From assembly GCF_000264905.1 (NCBI RefSeq), contig NW_006763145.1, positions 536,428 to 600,427 of the forward strand: 64,000 nucleotides of DNA, in the 5' to 3' direction. Shown piece after piece: positions 11,120 to 22,798 of this stretch. This stretch comes from Stereum hirsutum FP-91666 SS1 (lineage: Eukaryota > Basidiomycota > Agaricomycetes > Russulales > Stereaceae). The position numbers and the translations under genes are program-made. Below the pieces are notes generated by a model. The model saw nothing but the letters and a program-made list of their open reading frames with translations, made no database searches and was not told the DNA's origin. Positions within the stretch are counted from its first letter, which is position 1. The number at the start of each line of letters is the position of its first letter.

Positions 11120-12165
11120 AGATAACATGTGTACCGTAATGCCACCATAGGCTGCATCGTGCAAGACCAACAAATATACGACAACGCCACAGACCCCCAT
11201 CTATCGAAGCTGGATATAGAGCATCGTGAAGAGTGTAGACATCGTACTTTTCAGGTTGGTGGACTATTGACCATGAAGGACACGGCCAAGACACGGCGGG
11301 GTCAGTTCACGCCTCCACGCAACCGACGACAGTATCGACAAAATGGTGTTACTTCACCTGTGAGCGATGATCACTGCGTGCATCGTGCACCCCATAGATT
11401 CAGAGGAGCACAGAATGAAAGATATCACCTATGTCGAAGCAAATAAGGAGCGTGGAGAGACAGAGTTCATGCTTTCAAGCAGTAAACCGACAACCGTCAA
11501 TGCTCAGTATCAGGAAAGGAGTCATACACCATCTGGGAGCGATGCTAATTGCATGCGGCGTGCGCCCCGCAGAGGTGCACAAGAAGAAAGATAGAATCTT
11601 TGTCGAGATAAGTAAATAGACCTAGGAGTGTGGAAAGCCAGAATTCATGCCACCGCGCAACCGTCTAAATTATGAGTTCACAATCTCGTGTTGACTAAAT
11701 AGCCACGATAGTCCACCAAAGTATACAAGTGCTCGAGCTTATGGCCGAGCTGAGTGGGTATATACCATACCAGACAGCATGCGTACCGTAATACCATCGT
11801 CTTCGTGCCGGTACTCGAGGACTCGGACGTTCAAATCCCGAGTGAGCTACCATGGAACCTGATCGCACTGCCACAGAATCTCGTTCTCCTCATTCTACTA
11901 GTGCCTCCACAGCTAGAAGATCTAATCAGAAAAGGACCCGACGAATAGCAGGTGAGGCTGGAGCTCTATCATTACTGGTTCCGACAGTGAGCGTCGATGT
12001 TCTGTATCTTGGGAGGTCGATCGTATGCCCAAGACCACCAGAAATCCGAGTGTGAGAACGCCGCATCTCTTCATCTATCAGAGCTAGATATATCACGAAG
12101 ACTGTAGACATCGCACTACGCAAGTAGGCGAACCATTGACCGTGTCGGACACGGCGCGGTTGCCC
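11120..12165. repeat. Diverged direct repeats, probably old mobile-element or satellite debris
   Basis: Several imperfect copies lie in the same direction. A long unit near 11,127-11,320 recurs near 11,778-12,160. Shared words are GTACCGTAAT, a block around CATCTATC...GAGCTGGATATA / GAGCTAGATATA, GTAGACATCG, ATTGACC and GGACACGGC. Inside it a shorter unit of roughly 160-180 bases is repeated about 11,300-11,460, 11,460-11,635 and onward; shared words are TTCATGC or TTCACGC, CGCAACCG, GCGATG and CATGCGGCGTGCGCCCC / CATCGTGCACCCC. No long open frame survives, so no coding function is claimed. Confidence 0.5.
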
Positions 12166-12176
12166 AGTAATCAGAT

Positions 12177-12974
12177 ATGTGCCACAGGACAAAGATGCGC
12201 GTTGCGTCAGCCACATGTCCATCGCAATCACTCGTCCCTCGGACTTTTCGCGAGGCACATCACCTTTTCAGGACTACGATCTCCCATGGTTGCCCCTCCG
12301 AACAGACCCAAGGAGCGACTACTGCTGCAAAGTTCAGGAGTTCGCTACCTTTTCGTGATGAGGAAGAGGAAATACAAAGCCGACATGGCCTTCTTGTCAG
12401 CTTGGTTTCCATCATGTACCGTGATGACGGCAGCGCTGGGCGCCCTGGTACTTTATATGGGGACCTGAGGCGAACGGACGGTCTTGAAGGTAGTCCGTCT
12501 TTCCTCCGCACAACGCAGAAGACGACCAAAGCACCACACACTGTGTCAGGCCCGCTCAAGGTTGAAAGCCTTAAGCCCGATCCCAAACGGACTTGGAGAA
12601 GAATAGTCGTGCGTATATACCACACTTTATTTGAAAGAGGGACTTACCAGGAACCTGACCTCAGATCTAAAGAAACCACGCCTGTTCATGTCCCCGTATC
12701 GCTGTTAGCCAAGACAACATTTGACGGTGAAGAGAACCCTCCGATTCAGGAGCTCGAAAAGTTTTTGTATATCACATTGTCCACAAAGTCGAACACGAGC
12801 CCTCAGATTGAACTCCTCGGTACCGCGCAATCCCGAAACAACGCGAAAAGGGTTATTCCCGCCGGGCTTCTACCTCGAGCTCTTTTTCTCCATAACCACC
12901 ACCAGCCCAGTCACTCCTTCATCCCCTTTACTTTTCCTTCATATACCATCACTCGACCAGGCCGGATGTCATAG
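12177..12974 (+). CDS. Doubtful open reading frame, unknown
   Basis: An uninterrupted frame of 265 codons ends two bases before the ATG of the DUF6533-type gene. The central part (PDPKRTWRRIVVRIYHTLFE and on to ENPPIQELEKFLYI) has protein-like composition, but the two ends look random and no family is recognised. It could be a real small gene, a leftover of the repeat region just upstream, or chance. Its 3' end overlaps what should be the promoter and 5' leader of the next gene, which argues against it. Confidence 0.22.
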   Translation: MCHRTKMRVASATCPSQSLVPRTFREAHHLFRTTISHGCPSEQTQGATTAAKFRSSLPFRDEEEEIQSRHGLLVSLVSIMYRDDGSAGRPGTLYGDLRRTDGLEGSPSFLRTTQKTTKAPHTVSGPLKVESLKPDPKRTWRRIVVRIYHTLFERGTYQEPDLRSKETTPVHVPVSLLAKTTFDGEENPPIQELEKFLYITLSTKSNTSPQIELLGTAQSRNNAKRVIPAGLLPRALFLHNHHQPSHSFIPFTFPSYTITRPGRMS

Positions 12975-12976
12975 CG

Positions 12977-15061
12977 ATGTCGGATGCATCTGACGCGTTG
13001 AAGGAGGAGTATATATCGCTGTTTATCGCGAGTTTGGTTCCTCTCCGGACGGTCCGTGAGTACCCCAGTTTTTGCAATGGATTGTGGCGTGTGGACTAAC
13101 CTGGTATAGTGCCCGCTTTGACTTGGATATTGCACGATTATTGTGAGCGGTCATAACATCCCATTGGATATGTGGGTATCGTTGAATTATTCACTGATGT
13201 TCGGGTCGTTGGACAGTTGTTACGCTCGAGGATGAAGTACGTGAGGTCATAGATGTATGGGCCACAACCTACCATACTGATCATTCACACGAACTCACAG
13301 ATTCGATATATCTGGGTGAGTTTGGATCCCAAGCACCGAGCTACCTGGTGCATTCAAAGCGTCGACTAACGCCCACGGTACAGTCCCAACAACGATGCTT
13401 CAGCAAATTCATGTATCTATGGGTCAGATCCATTCTTGTTCCCACATTTGCATCGTTTTGACCCGAGTCGGCGAACAGATACGTTACTACAGCATCGTCC
13501 TCCTCATCTTCGATGCTACACAAATACACCTCTTCAGTCGACCGGGTATAACAGGCCCAACGGTGTGCGTCTGCTTTCCCTCATCTAGACATGTTACGGT
13601 CCTAAGGTCCGTTTTTCTGACTCCGTCTCTAGATGTGTGGCGATGGACTCCATCATCCGCATAGTCGGAGCTATCAGCCTATGGTCCGTCGAGATCATCA
13701 TGCAGCTCCGCGTCTACGCCATCTATAAGTGCTCAAAGCGGGTACGCCACCCCTCCGCTCTCCCTCCTCTTTCCTACAAGGAGTTATTATTCGAGACCGA
13801 GTATTCGAAGCCGAAATCTGATGACCTGTCGACTATAGATAGTTGTGTTCAATTTTGTGCTCTTCCTTGGGTCTGTTGCCGGCTTCATGTACGTTTTGGT
13901 TTACAATGCTGAACGTCGGCGAGCGGTCATTGCGCAAGCTGTGACGTTACCTCTACCTGGATGTCCCTCGATCCATTCTGGTATTGAATGGGCACAATGG
14001 GTTCCTGGTGAGCGCTTTCTCGCCTCTGTCTATTCATATGTCGCCTCAGCGCCTCCGTATGGAGTATTACGAAGAACTGAAGAGCGAATGCTGTCCTGAC
14101 ACTACCCTTTCCGTTCATGTCTGACGTCCCTCTTCGATGCAGCTACAGCGTACGAAGGCGTCCTGTTCTCATTTGCGCTTTGGAAGACTGTCAAATCCAC
14201 CGCTGGAAGAGTACGGAATAAGGCTCGGGTATCGATCTATGAGCTCCTGCTGAGAGACAACCTGTTCTATTTCTTTGCGTAGGCCTTTCGATCTGCTCTG
14301 TTTTCGTTATATAAAGTTCTGACGACATGGTCCAATCGGTAGGATCGCGGCCATATTGGTGTTCAATAATCTGATGGTGGTAGTGCGTATCGAGTCTCAC
14401 ACTGTTACTTCTGATATTTGTGGCTCACGTATGCCTGTCCGATCGAATAGGGCCTCACGCACATCCCGTGGTTCAGTTACGGGTGTGTTGCACTCAACCT
14501 CCCGTCTCTTTCTCTGCGCCTGCTAACTTTCATTCCCCTAACCAGTCCATTCCACGCAGCCGTCGAGATCCTCACCTGCCGCATGCTCGTCAACCTCCGA
14601 CGCGCCTCGATGATCCATCCCTTCGACGAAGACACCGAACTAACAGCCATAAGTGGAACCTCCTCTTCATCCGACGATCATCATCGGCCCAAACGACACG
14701 GACGCGGGCTTCGAACGGACGAGTCATGGAGGGTCGCACCCGGGCTTGTGAGTAGCTCGTTGGGAACGACTACGGGGACAGGGACGATGCTGGAGACATT
14801 GGAGAGCATCGTTCCTGTTAGGGCAGACGTGGAGGCGCAGGTGGCTGGGCCGAGCGGGTGGGAAAAGCAGGGTGTGCCTGTGAAAGTCAAGATTAGGGGA
14901 AGTGATCCTATAGTAGAGGATGAGTTGGTGAGTCCGGTGGAGGTGGAAGTTAGGGTAAAGAAAAAGGTGAAAAGTCAATTATTTTGCTCGAAGACGTTCG
15001 ACTGACGGATTTGGTCTGATTGGCATAGCTGGAGATGGACGATGGCCTGCTGCTCCGATGA
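12977..15061 (+). CDS. DUF6533-type seven-helix membrane protein
   Basis: Thirteen short exons can be joined in phase: 12977-13055, 13110-13142, 13217-13236, 13301-13315, 13384-13422, 13479-13564, 13633-13741, 13839-14007, 14143-14278, 14343-14382, 14451-14482, 14546-14927 and 15029-15061 (390 residues). The product begins MSDASDALKEEY and carries the domain pattern LHDYFVTLEDEIRYIW, then RYYSIVLLIFDATQIHLFS, VEIIMQLRVYAIYKCSKR and VFNFVLFLGSVAGFMYVL. Further hydrophobic helices precede a polar cytoplasmic tail (residues about 270-390). DUF6533 proteins are a large, uncharacterised membrane family of basidiomycetes, sometimes compared with GPCRs. The last intron is a choice: splicing 14927/15029 ends the protein in LEMDDGLLLR, while read-through stops at 15005. 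The donor at 13423 (GTCAGA) is weak. Confidence 0.75.
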
Positions 15062-15415
15062 CGAGGCCGTCAACGACTGAGTTCCTCATTTGTATTATAC
15101 GATCACTCTCTGGTATACCCTACATCCAGTACTTATGACTACCACGCTACCCCAAGGGCGGGGGCTATCTTGTTTTCGCTGCTATTCCCTCGTCGAATAT
15201 CACGGGACGACCGGAGATAGACAAAGATGAGGATGTTTAAGAACCGTAACTTACGAGGGACATATACTGAACGATCCGTTTGAGAGTCACCCTCGATTGG
15301 TGGAAACGTCATAGGATCCATTTCATCCGGGAGGTCAGAAGTCACACTAGTCGTAGTCAACACCCATCTAAAGAGTTCGTCCCATATCTTCGTGCTTTCG
15401 CAATACCCGCTCCCG
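15062..15415. other. Intergenic between convergent genes
   Basis: This is the 3' flank of the DUF6533-type gene and of F-box gene 1, which converge here. I see no gene. Confidence 0.4.
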
Positions 15416-17171
15416 TCACCTAACCGGGTCGTACAACTCCCCATCAATAGTCAACGATTTTGCCACCTCGAGCAATCTATCCCTATAGAGTTGAATCATG
15501 TCATACTCCTCGCTCCCCTGGTGCCGCTCGAATTCCAGCGCCTCCCACTTTTCCCCTGCAGGCTTATTGACGGTCTCCAAGTCGCGATAACGTTCGAGAG
15601 CGTGGAGTAGACTGTTGAACCAAGAGAAGCGTTGAGGTCTCGCAGCTATCCCCTCCGGATTGGAGGGATGTCTCCAGACCAAGAAATTGATGGCCAGTTT
15701 GGATGGACGAAGCCCCACCGTCTTTTCCGCTAGTCGTCTTTCACTGCGGCCATGGAGGTCTTGAGGGCCTTGTTCAAGGACAGATAGGAACCCCTTCAAC
15801 ATCGCCACCATGTCATGTCCCATGCCAATTTGAATCTCTTTTAACTGAGGTAAGACCGTCCCGACCGTCTGCCACGTTTGTAAAGTGAAGTCTGTGGGCA
15901 TACACGAGTTGAGGTTGACGGAGGACGAGTCGAAGGGAAGGGCATGGATCAGCTTTCGAAGAGACGATCGGATTTCAAGTTGAGTTTTGGCGCCGGTGAG
16001 GAGGCTGAATTGCGCTAGAGTACCTGGTAGGGACACGGACCTGATGGGGCAGGAACTCGTTGTATGTGCTGAGAGCCTGAAGCCCTCTCCAGCTTCATGC
16101 CCAAGTGCTGTGGAGCGAAAGACGGGGCCACCGGGGCGATGGAGGTGGCGTTTGATGGAGACAAGAAGATGTTTAATCGATTCTCCATCGGAAGAGTCTG
16201 GTACTAGTAGGCTAAGAGTTGCCATGGGTGGAATCTTTAGGATATCAATGATCAACTCCATCCATTGCAAGGACGCCGTGACATCGAGAAGGGTGAGATG
16301 AATGAGCTGGATGGCAAGGGATGGTATCGCTTTGAAACCGTCTAATTCGGCTGGATCTTGATTCCAGTATTTTTTCCAGACCAGTTCGGTTAGATGTGGT
16401 GATCGTGAAAGGACGCAGAGAATGTCGCGGAACGACGGGAGTGGCGCCATAGCATCTGAGCCTTGGAGAGTGAGTGTGGTTAGGTTCGACACGAGGTCCC
16501 ACGCACGAAACCCCACTCTGATAAGACAAAGTAATCGCAGATTAGGAGCGACCTGTCTTTGCAGTCTCTGATCGAGCTCGTAGGTGCTGGTCACAGACGT
16601 AATAAGCGTCAAACCCGCCACCGCGGGCAGAGCGTCGATGCCTTCGAATACATCGCGAATAATACCCGGCCCCGTGGCTGAAATGTTCAAATAGCGCGTC
16701 CGATTCGAATGAGACAACAGGATCCGATTCGGGATGTAAGACTGGCGAGGTAACAGGAAGAAGTTGAGGGTTAACGGACACTGAGCGGATCGCTGTAGCC
16801 GTTCGTCAAGAGTTAGGCCCTTGCTTCTCTGCGACAATGATATGAAAGACCACAGAACGGCGTGGTTCAAACCGATTTGTCTCCATCTCTTGCAGACAAG
16901 CATGAGCTTCGTCCACGTTCCCCGAAAGGGAATCTCAACATTTCGACCGTACTCAAAGAAGATTTGCGAGAGGATCTCGTCTGGGAGAAATGACAAAGCG
17001 GCGAGAGAATTGCGATAGCAGTTCAGGAATTCGAGGCGTTCTCTCAGTTGGACAATTTCCTGATCCACTTCGAGTCGGGCGTTACCTCGTGAGCTGTATA
17101 GTGCATTATATCGTCAGGAAATGAGATCTCGGGCAAGCAACTCGTACATACGCAGTGGTTTTGAGGATCAT
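15416..17171 (-). CDS. F-box protein, cluster copy 1
   Basis: A tiny first exon, 17171-17152 (MILKTT), a phase-2 intron and one long exon, 17093-15416, give 565 residues. A short coiled coil (DQEIVQLRERLEFL) is followed by the F-box at about residues 40-90 (FLPDEILSQIFFEYG, then LMLVCKRWRQIGLNHAVLWS). The F-box binds Skp1, making such proteins substrate adaptors of SCF ubiquitin ligases. The rest is a divergent Leu-rich, LRR-like region (for example FRDILCVLSRSPHLTELVW), with no recognised substrate domain. A weak version of the family basic motif is present (LHGRSERRLAEKT). This is the most diverged copy of the family in the window. Confidence 0.85.
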
Positions 17172-19200
17172 GTCACCTGTCTACTACTTAGCTACTTGCG
17201 GGTGAACTGGCAAAGCTTCTGCCAATATATAGTCCTTGGTGACTACACACTGTGAGTATAAATTCATTTGGGTAGCAAGCTGCGAAACTGACCTTCGAGC
17301 TGCTCTCAATTTGAAGTTGCCACCATGAGACGTCCCGGAGTGAGACTCGGTCCGGTCTGGTCCGGAGCCTTGCGAATTCAACAAGCACAAACAATGCTAA
17401 GCATCACGACTTGCTCCCACACGATTACTGTAATCGTATTGTTTTCTGCGCCCAGCCCTGCTCAGCCTACTCTCGAATAACTACATAACTTGATTTGGAA
17501 CAAGAACAGACAACTGCAGCATTATATTGATATTTGAGAGCCCCTGGTACGTTCCAACGATGTGCACATAAGCAGTGACGAGCTGAGTTCAAGTTCTCTG
17601 TGGCTGCTTAAATTCATTCTCACATATTTACGAGTTCTCTTTCGTTTCTGTCTAGATTGAATAGCATCGAGACCGGAGAGTCCACCAGGAACAGCGTCGC
17701 ATTCAAGAGGAGATCAAGACAGATGTATGTTCTCAATATCTTCCTTCAAGACCTTGAATGTTCTTCCTCCGATCACATATTTTTCGACTTCAATCTTCTC
17801 ATCGCCGTGAGCGCTGTCTCCACAATGCTACATGGACCATATCATTTTCCCATTTGTCGACATCGACACGATTTATGCGCAGACCATGTCACTCTTTGGC
17901 TCCTCCGGTCGTTCTTGTCATCGAGCGCCCTCACTCTTGACGGTCCGGAGGCGACAGAGGCCTGCGGGCCACCCATTATTCTTCAACCTCACTCTGAACT
18001 CGGGAGAATATAACCTCTCCCAAAATAAATCATTCCTGGGCCTGGTGACCTAGTAACCAGGAGACGCTTTCGTGGTTCTGAGCCGCTCTATGGCCGCACC
18101 ACCTTCCGATGTTCATATTTTTGAACGAAGGTACTTTTTGAGCCTTCCTTACTCGGGATAGGATCACCCTAGCAACTCTATATTGTGACCACTTCCTTTT
18201 ATAGCCACACTGTTGTCTGTCCTCGTATGGGCTCCGTCTTCCCATATGCTATAACTGCTGCATTGTTAGATAATGCAGACATCCGTGACCATCGTCAGCT
18301 GCCTCGCGCCCCACTACGATGTCGCACCTGACCAGTTTACGGCTCGATGAATCAATTCATTACCCCTACCAGGGCATGGACTCGCTTTACCATCTGGTCT
18401 TGCTAGGCTCGATATCAGACCATTACTCTCGATCATCATTTCATCGCGCCGTTAAAGCGCCGTTGCATCTCTTCTACGCTTTCTCAGTTCATATGTATCG
18501 CAGACGTCTTCTGGCCCATCACGCCCGCATTCTCACATCATAGCTGCATGCACTCACCATTTGGATGATCGAGGCACAGCTCTGCCTTGATGTGCTTCCA
18601 TAAGCTAAACGGTCGCTACGCTCCATACTTGTCAAAGCACCGTTGTAAACAATATGTCTCCTTAATGATCACACATATATGTTGAGATGGACGGAGCAGC
18701 GTACTTCATCCTTCATGGCCTCGTGGAGGATGGAGGCCAGGGAGATAGCATTGCTAGAGAGATATGGCCTAGGCGGCTGTTAAATGGGGACCGTTGATGG
18801 CCCTTAGTATTCATCATCTCGATCACTGAAGGAGCCATCCATGGCAGCTTCAATCAGTATGTTTCGGAGGACGCTCACGCCAAACTGCGGAAGCTGTCGA
18901 TTGCGGTGAATGTCGTATCCCATTGGCCTGGCATTAATATTACTGCTCGTTCATCGCTTGGTCGTCCTAGGCGGGTAAAGTAAGGCTCTGCGAACGTCTC
19001 ATTACCCGCTGTGGGACCTGTCCTCTCGAGAGTCATACATTTTGATCAATATATGTTCATTTGGTTTCACTTGAGGCTAGTGGCAGCTGGTCACTTTTGG
19101 ACGGTACGGCAAACAAATGCCATCCATATGATCTCGAAGCCCTTCTTGACTGATCATCGAATTTGAACCCTATCATTAGAAAAATTCCGGTGGTACAGAC
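17172..19200. other. Long gene-poor stretch
   Basis: Two kilobases without a frame I can support. Open frames of 60-118 codons on both strands (for example 17,657-18,013 plus) match no family and have no convincing splice partners. It may hold decayed sequence or long untranslated/promoter DNA. Confidence 0.35.
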
Positions 19201-19822
19201 TCTCCGACTGTCCCCATACTGTCGATGTTTTTCCAGTCGTGGATAGCATATTCTCAGTCTCGGTGATTGTAGGCCCTGTCATGAGCGGAAGAGGGCAAAT
19301 TTCACCTTCCTGTGACTCCCCATGCCACCACCATCTGCGGGTCTTGTCTCCATACACAGTGCAATTTCTGCCCGTGTCGCTTGAACCTGTGCATGTTCCT
19401 CATCTCCACCCGACCTGAGCTCGTTGATCACTGCTTTCATTGCGGCTAACTTTGGCCGCCTTCATACATTCGAATTGGCCGTTGAGAAGATTGGTTCAGC
19501 GACAAGGCCGCCACCTAGAGCGCAAAAGTGGCGCCATGACTACATGCAGGTATTCTGCTCATGAAACACTTTTACCCAGAAGTTATATTGCGCCCATGCT
19601 GCCGGAAAGGCATCTGCCATCTCCGCGAGTGTGCCGAAAACATCATATTTGGAATGCAGCACCGTTCAGAGATCGACTGTTCTGGTTTATCCCCTCGAAG
19701 GTTGGCTCAGGACCTCCATTCCCGTTGTCTTACACTCCTCGGTCCACAACAAATATCGCTGAGGTTCTGAATGTAGACCCTCTGAAAGTGTTATTTTTCG
19801 GAAGTCCCTGCTACATGTGTCG

Positions 19823-19830
19823 TATAAATA
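19823..19830 (+). promoter_or_regulatory. TATA box of secreted protein gene 1
   Basis: TATAAATA lies 153 bases before the ATG. The matching copy upstream of the paralog (21,950-21,957) lies at nearly the same distance. A probable 5' leader intron (19,914-19,973, GT-AG) sits between the box and the start codon. Confidence 0.6.
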
Positions 19831-19982
19831 GGAGGAGAAGACTGCGTATTTTTTGCTCACGGACTCACCAAGAGCTCTCGCGCATCCTCTTGCACCACCA
19901 GACACTTGACCAGGTATTGTATCCATCTTGTTTTTCGGACAAGATCTGCCCATGACCATGGTCGTGTATACAGATCTCTACC

Positions 19983-20327
19983 ATGCGATTCCACGTCCTG
20001 TCGTTGCTTTCCGCTGCCATCATCCACGCAGGCACTACTTCCGCCGCCTACGTTGACCTCGACACCTCTGCAAACTGTGGCGGCACTCCGAGTGTCACCT
20101 TCAACCTCCAAGCCAGTCATCAGCAATGCTTCCAACGGGGGAGCGACCAAGCGTCCTTGTTCATCAGCTTGGACACATTTTCTTGCACTGTCCAACTCTT
20201 TACGAGCACATCGGGGACGTGTGGGGGGAGCGTAACTGGGGAGATTGACGTCGGCGAGGATGGCAATGGCTGTATCGACTTCACCGTCACGGGGCAGGAT
20301 GTTTTGATTGTGTGTGGAAGCACGTAA
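19983..20327 (+). CDS. Small secreted six-cysteine protein 1
   Basis: A single coding exon gives 114 residues. The first 21 or so form a signal peptide (MRFHVLSLLSAAIIHAG, with cleavage after TTSA). The mature part is about 92 residues with six cysteines, in the contexts ANCGG, QQCFQRG, SCTVQLF, TCGGS, GCIDF and VCGS, all conserved in the paralog. This suggests three disulphide bonds in an extracellular protein. Small cysteine-rich secreted proteins of fungi are often host- or microbe-facing effectors, but nothing here identifies the function and I recognise no named family. A strong TATA box and a 5' leader intron suggest regulated, possibly high expression. Confidence 0.8.
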   Translation: MRFHVLSLLSAAIIHAGTTSAAYVDLDTSANCGGTPSVTFNLQASHQQCFQRGSDQASLFISLDTFSCTVQLFTSTSGTCGGSVTGEIDVGEDGNGCIDFTVTGQDVLIVCGST

Positions 20328-21340
20328 ATTGTAGGATAGCTCCAAATGGGCGATGGGATAATGGTGGCCGGTGCGAATGACCCAGTCCACAATCTATGCA
20401 CGATGCTTAAACAGTACTGGTAACGAGACCAGATCCGACCTACGAAGGCCAACTATAGATCGACATCAACAGTGAACATACACGGGGGCGCATATTTCAT
20501 GGCCGCAGAGGCGAGTCCTAGACATGTATATTCAAACTCACCTTCAGTATTCGCCGCTTTCCCATTGACAGGCTCAGCGCGCCCGCTAACTGAAATGTCA
20601 CTACTTTTATGATGTTGGAAGGAAGGAAGGAAGTAATATGAATTTCTACTCACTGCTGTCGACCATTAATATTCAGAGGATACCTACATACGCAATATTG
20701 GTGTGTCGGACGGACATCACGGAGCTGAAGGGCCGAAGTGCGTCCTTGGGATTAGTCTCGCAAATTGCCCCGTGGGGCTTACTTTCGCTTGAAAGATCCT
20801 TTCTTACAACGGCATGCTATTCATAAATGGTATGAGCTAGCGCTAGAGAGATCCTCTCTCCCCATCTACAGCGCCGTTATGTGGATTACTGTAATATGTG
20901 CAAGAGCCGCTGTTAACTCACGGTATATGTAGATTCGCTGTATCTAATTTTCCGGCCTCGTCAACTGTATAGTTCTCGGACAATGCCGACTGCACTTGTT
21001 CCTCGTGAGATGAGATTATCTTATCGTCGCGTGGTGGTGCAGGCATCTTTCCAGAAAATCACGATATGGCTTCTCTACTACGACTTACCCCGTTCGTTTA
21101 GCAGGCCATCACTGTCAACCTCAGTAGGCATGCTAACCACCACAGGACGTCCTCGACAAAGTCCAGACAGTACAAGAAGTACTGGCTTCTGGATCCTTAT
21201 TGACGGCAAGTCGACTCGGAATAAAGTACTGTTGGTGTGACACCCTCGTAGCCTTTATTATCTTGACTGTTAGTCTTGCTTTTTTATCTATTGATGTTGC
21301 TTAAGTCTTGGTCACTCCTCCTCCCTCCCGGCCAACGTAG
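20328..21340. other. Gene-poor spacer between the duplicated units
   Basis: I see nothing I can support as a gene. Short frames on both strands have no recognisable content. Confidence 0.4.
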
Positions 21341-21949
21341 GATCCGACCGCCCCATCTTTGTGGGTATTTTCCGCACTGTGGATTGCATACGGAACGTTC
21401 GGTGATTGGAGGCTCGTCGGGCGGAGGGGGGCAGTTGCCATTTGCCCATGAACCCCACGACATCCTCTTTGGGCGCACTCCCTGCTGGTCTTAGCCGCAC
21501 CAGCGTATGGTCCTTGTCTCCGCCTGATCTGACCTCCTTGATCGTTGTTCTATGCGGTTAATAATAACCGTCTCATAATACTGAGATTGCATATCGAGAA
21601 GGGCTCTTAGGCGGAACACTGCACAGAGCCCGAAAATGACACTCAGGAGATGACTATGACTGTTCTGATCACCAATTACGTCTATTCGAGACTTCTATGC
21701 ATCCACGCAATGTCAAACCTGCTGCAGGAAAGGATCTACAATCTCCGCAATATCGTAAACGTTGGTAAAAACGTCTGGCACCGGACTGTTCAGGTGTTGC
21801 AGCTCTACGACCCTTGACTGCCTCGTGAACATCCGAGGTCACACATTTTATTGTCATTTAACCCTATATCGCGCTGGGGTTCTACATATAGTTTTTGCAT
21901 CTCCTATCTGACGCACATTCTTTCGTAAGGTTTCTGTCTCGCAGACTTG

Positions 21950-21957
21950 TATAAATA
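21950..21957 (+). promoter_or_regulatory. TATA box of secreted protein gene 2
   Basis: TATAAATA lies 156 bases before the ATG, in the same position as in copy 1. A probable leader intron runs from 22,047 to 22,104. Confidence 0.6.
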
Positions 21958-22113
21958 CTAGGACGAGGTTTCTTGGTCTTGCTCAGGATCTCACCAAGGG
22001 TTCCTACTCATCCTCTAACTCCTCCACCTCGCTCCTCACCACAAGGTACTTCATCCATCTCGAGTCAGAAATGTCTCGCTCATTATCATATTCTTTTCCC
22101 CCAGACCTCAGCC

Positions 22114-22458
22114 ATGCAATTATCCATACTCCCAGTTCTTTCCGCCGCTATCCTCCTAGCTGGCACAACTTCTGCCGCCTACGTCAACATCGATCCTTCT
22201 CCGCACTGCAGCGGCACTCCGGTTGTCAATTTCAACCTCCAAGCGAACCATTCGCAATGCTTCCAACGGGGCAGCGGCCAAGCGTCCTTGTTCATTAGCT
22301 TGGACACATTCCCTTGCACCGTTCAACTTTTTACGAGCACAGACGAGTCGTGTGGGGGGAGCGTGGTCGAGACGTTATATGTTGGCAAGAACTCCCATGG
22401 CTGTATCGACTTCACGAAGCCTTCGCAGGATATTTTTGCTAAATGTGGAAGCGCGTGA
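22114..22458 (+). CDS. Small secreted six-cysteine protein 2
   Basis: 114 residues, exactly the length of copy 1. The signal peptide is MQLSILPVLSAAILLAG, with cleavage after TTSA. The mature chain shares CFQRG, QASLFISLDTF, CTVQLFTS, CGGSV and GCIDF with its paralog, and all six cysteines align. Differences cluster between the cysteines (for example the segment after CGGSV, ETLYVGKNSHG versus TGEIDVGEDGNG), as expected for a stable scaffold with changing surface. I chose the ATG at 22,114 rather than an in-frame upstream one because it gives the signal peptide at the very N-terminus and follows the leader-intron acceptor. Function unknown. Confidence 0.8.
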   Translation: MQLSILPVLSAAILLAGTTSAAYVNIDPSPHCSGTPVVNFNLQANHSQCFQRGSGQASLFISLDTFPCTVQLFTSTDESCGGSVVETLYVGKNSHGCIDFTKPSQDIFAKCGSA

Positions 22459-22798
22459 AGCATGGAATGACCGGGGAAAACGTCGTGTGGTAGCGGAAGA
22501 AACGGGTACGTAAGTGTACTGATGTAAGATGTCGAACTTCATATACTCACACTGACCATGCATGTTACAGAACTTCGACGATCTGGGTGTACTCCAGAAC
22601 GAAGAGTTGGTTGCATACATGGGCAGAAGTTTGGAGTGTCCGTTTGTAATCGTCGGCGGGATGCTATAATGCAAGTTACTCGCACCGAAGAGTTTGGAGT
22701 CATATGTGATCATGAACATAGTACTAGGACAAGTGTCTCGAAGCTCTGAGAATATCAAGGGAGATCAGACGATGAACAACCCATCGTCTCTGGATTGC

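Larger units (their letters stand above)
19200..20330 (+). repeat. Segmental duplication, copy A (holds secreted protein 1)
   Basis: This is homologous to about 21,340-22,460 in the same direction, about 2.13 kb apart. Similarity covers coding and upstream DNA. Examples are CTCGGTGATTG...AGGC / TTCGGTGATTGGAGGC, CACCCGACCTGAGCTCGTTGATC / CGCCTGATCTGACCTCCTTGATC, CTGCCGGAAAGGCATCTGCC / CTGCAGGAAAGGATCTACA, and the TATAAATA box. Limits are approximate. Confidence 0.65.
21340..22460 (+). repeat. Segmental duplication, copy B (holds secreted protein 2)
   Basis: This is the partner of the unit at about 19,200-20,330. The coding part is the best conserved; the upstream part is clearly related but more diverged. 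The order of shared blocks is the same in both copies. Confidence 0.65.
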
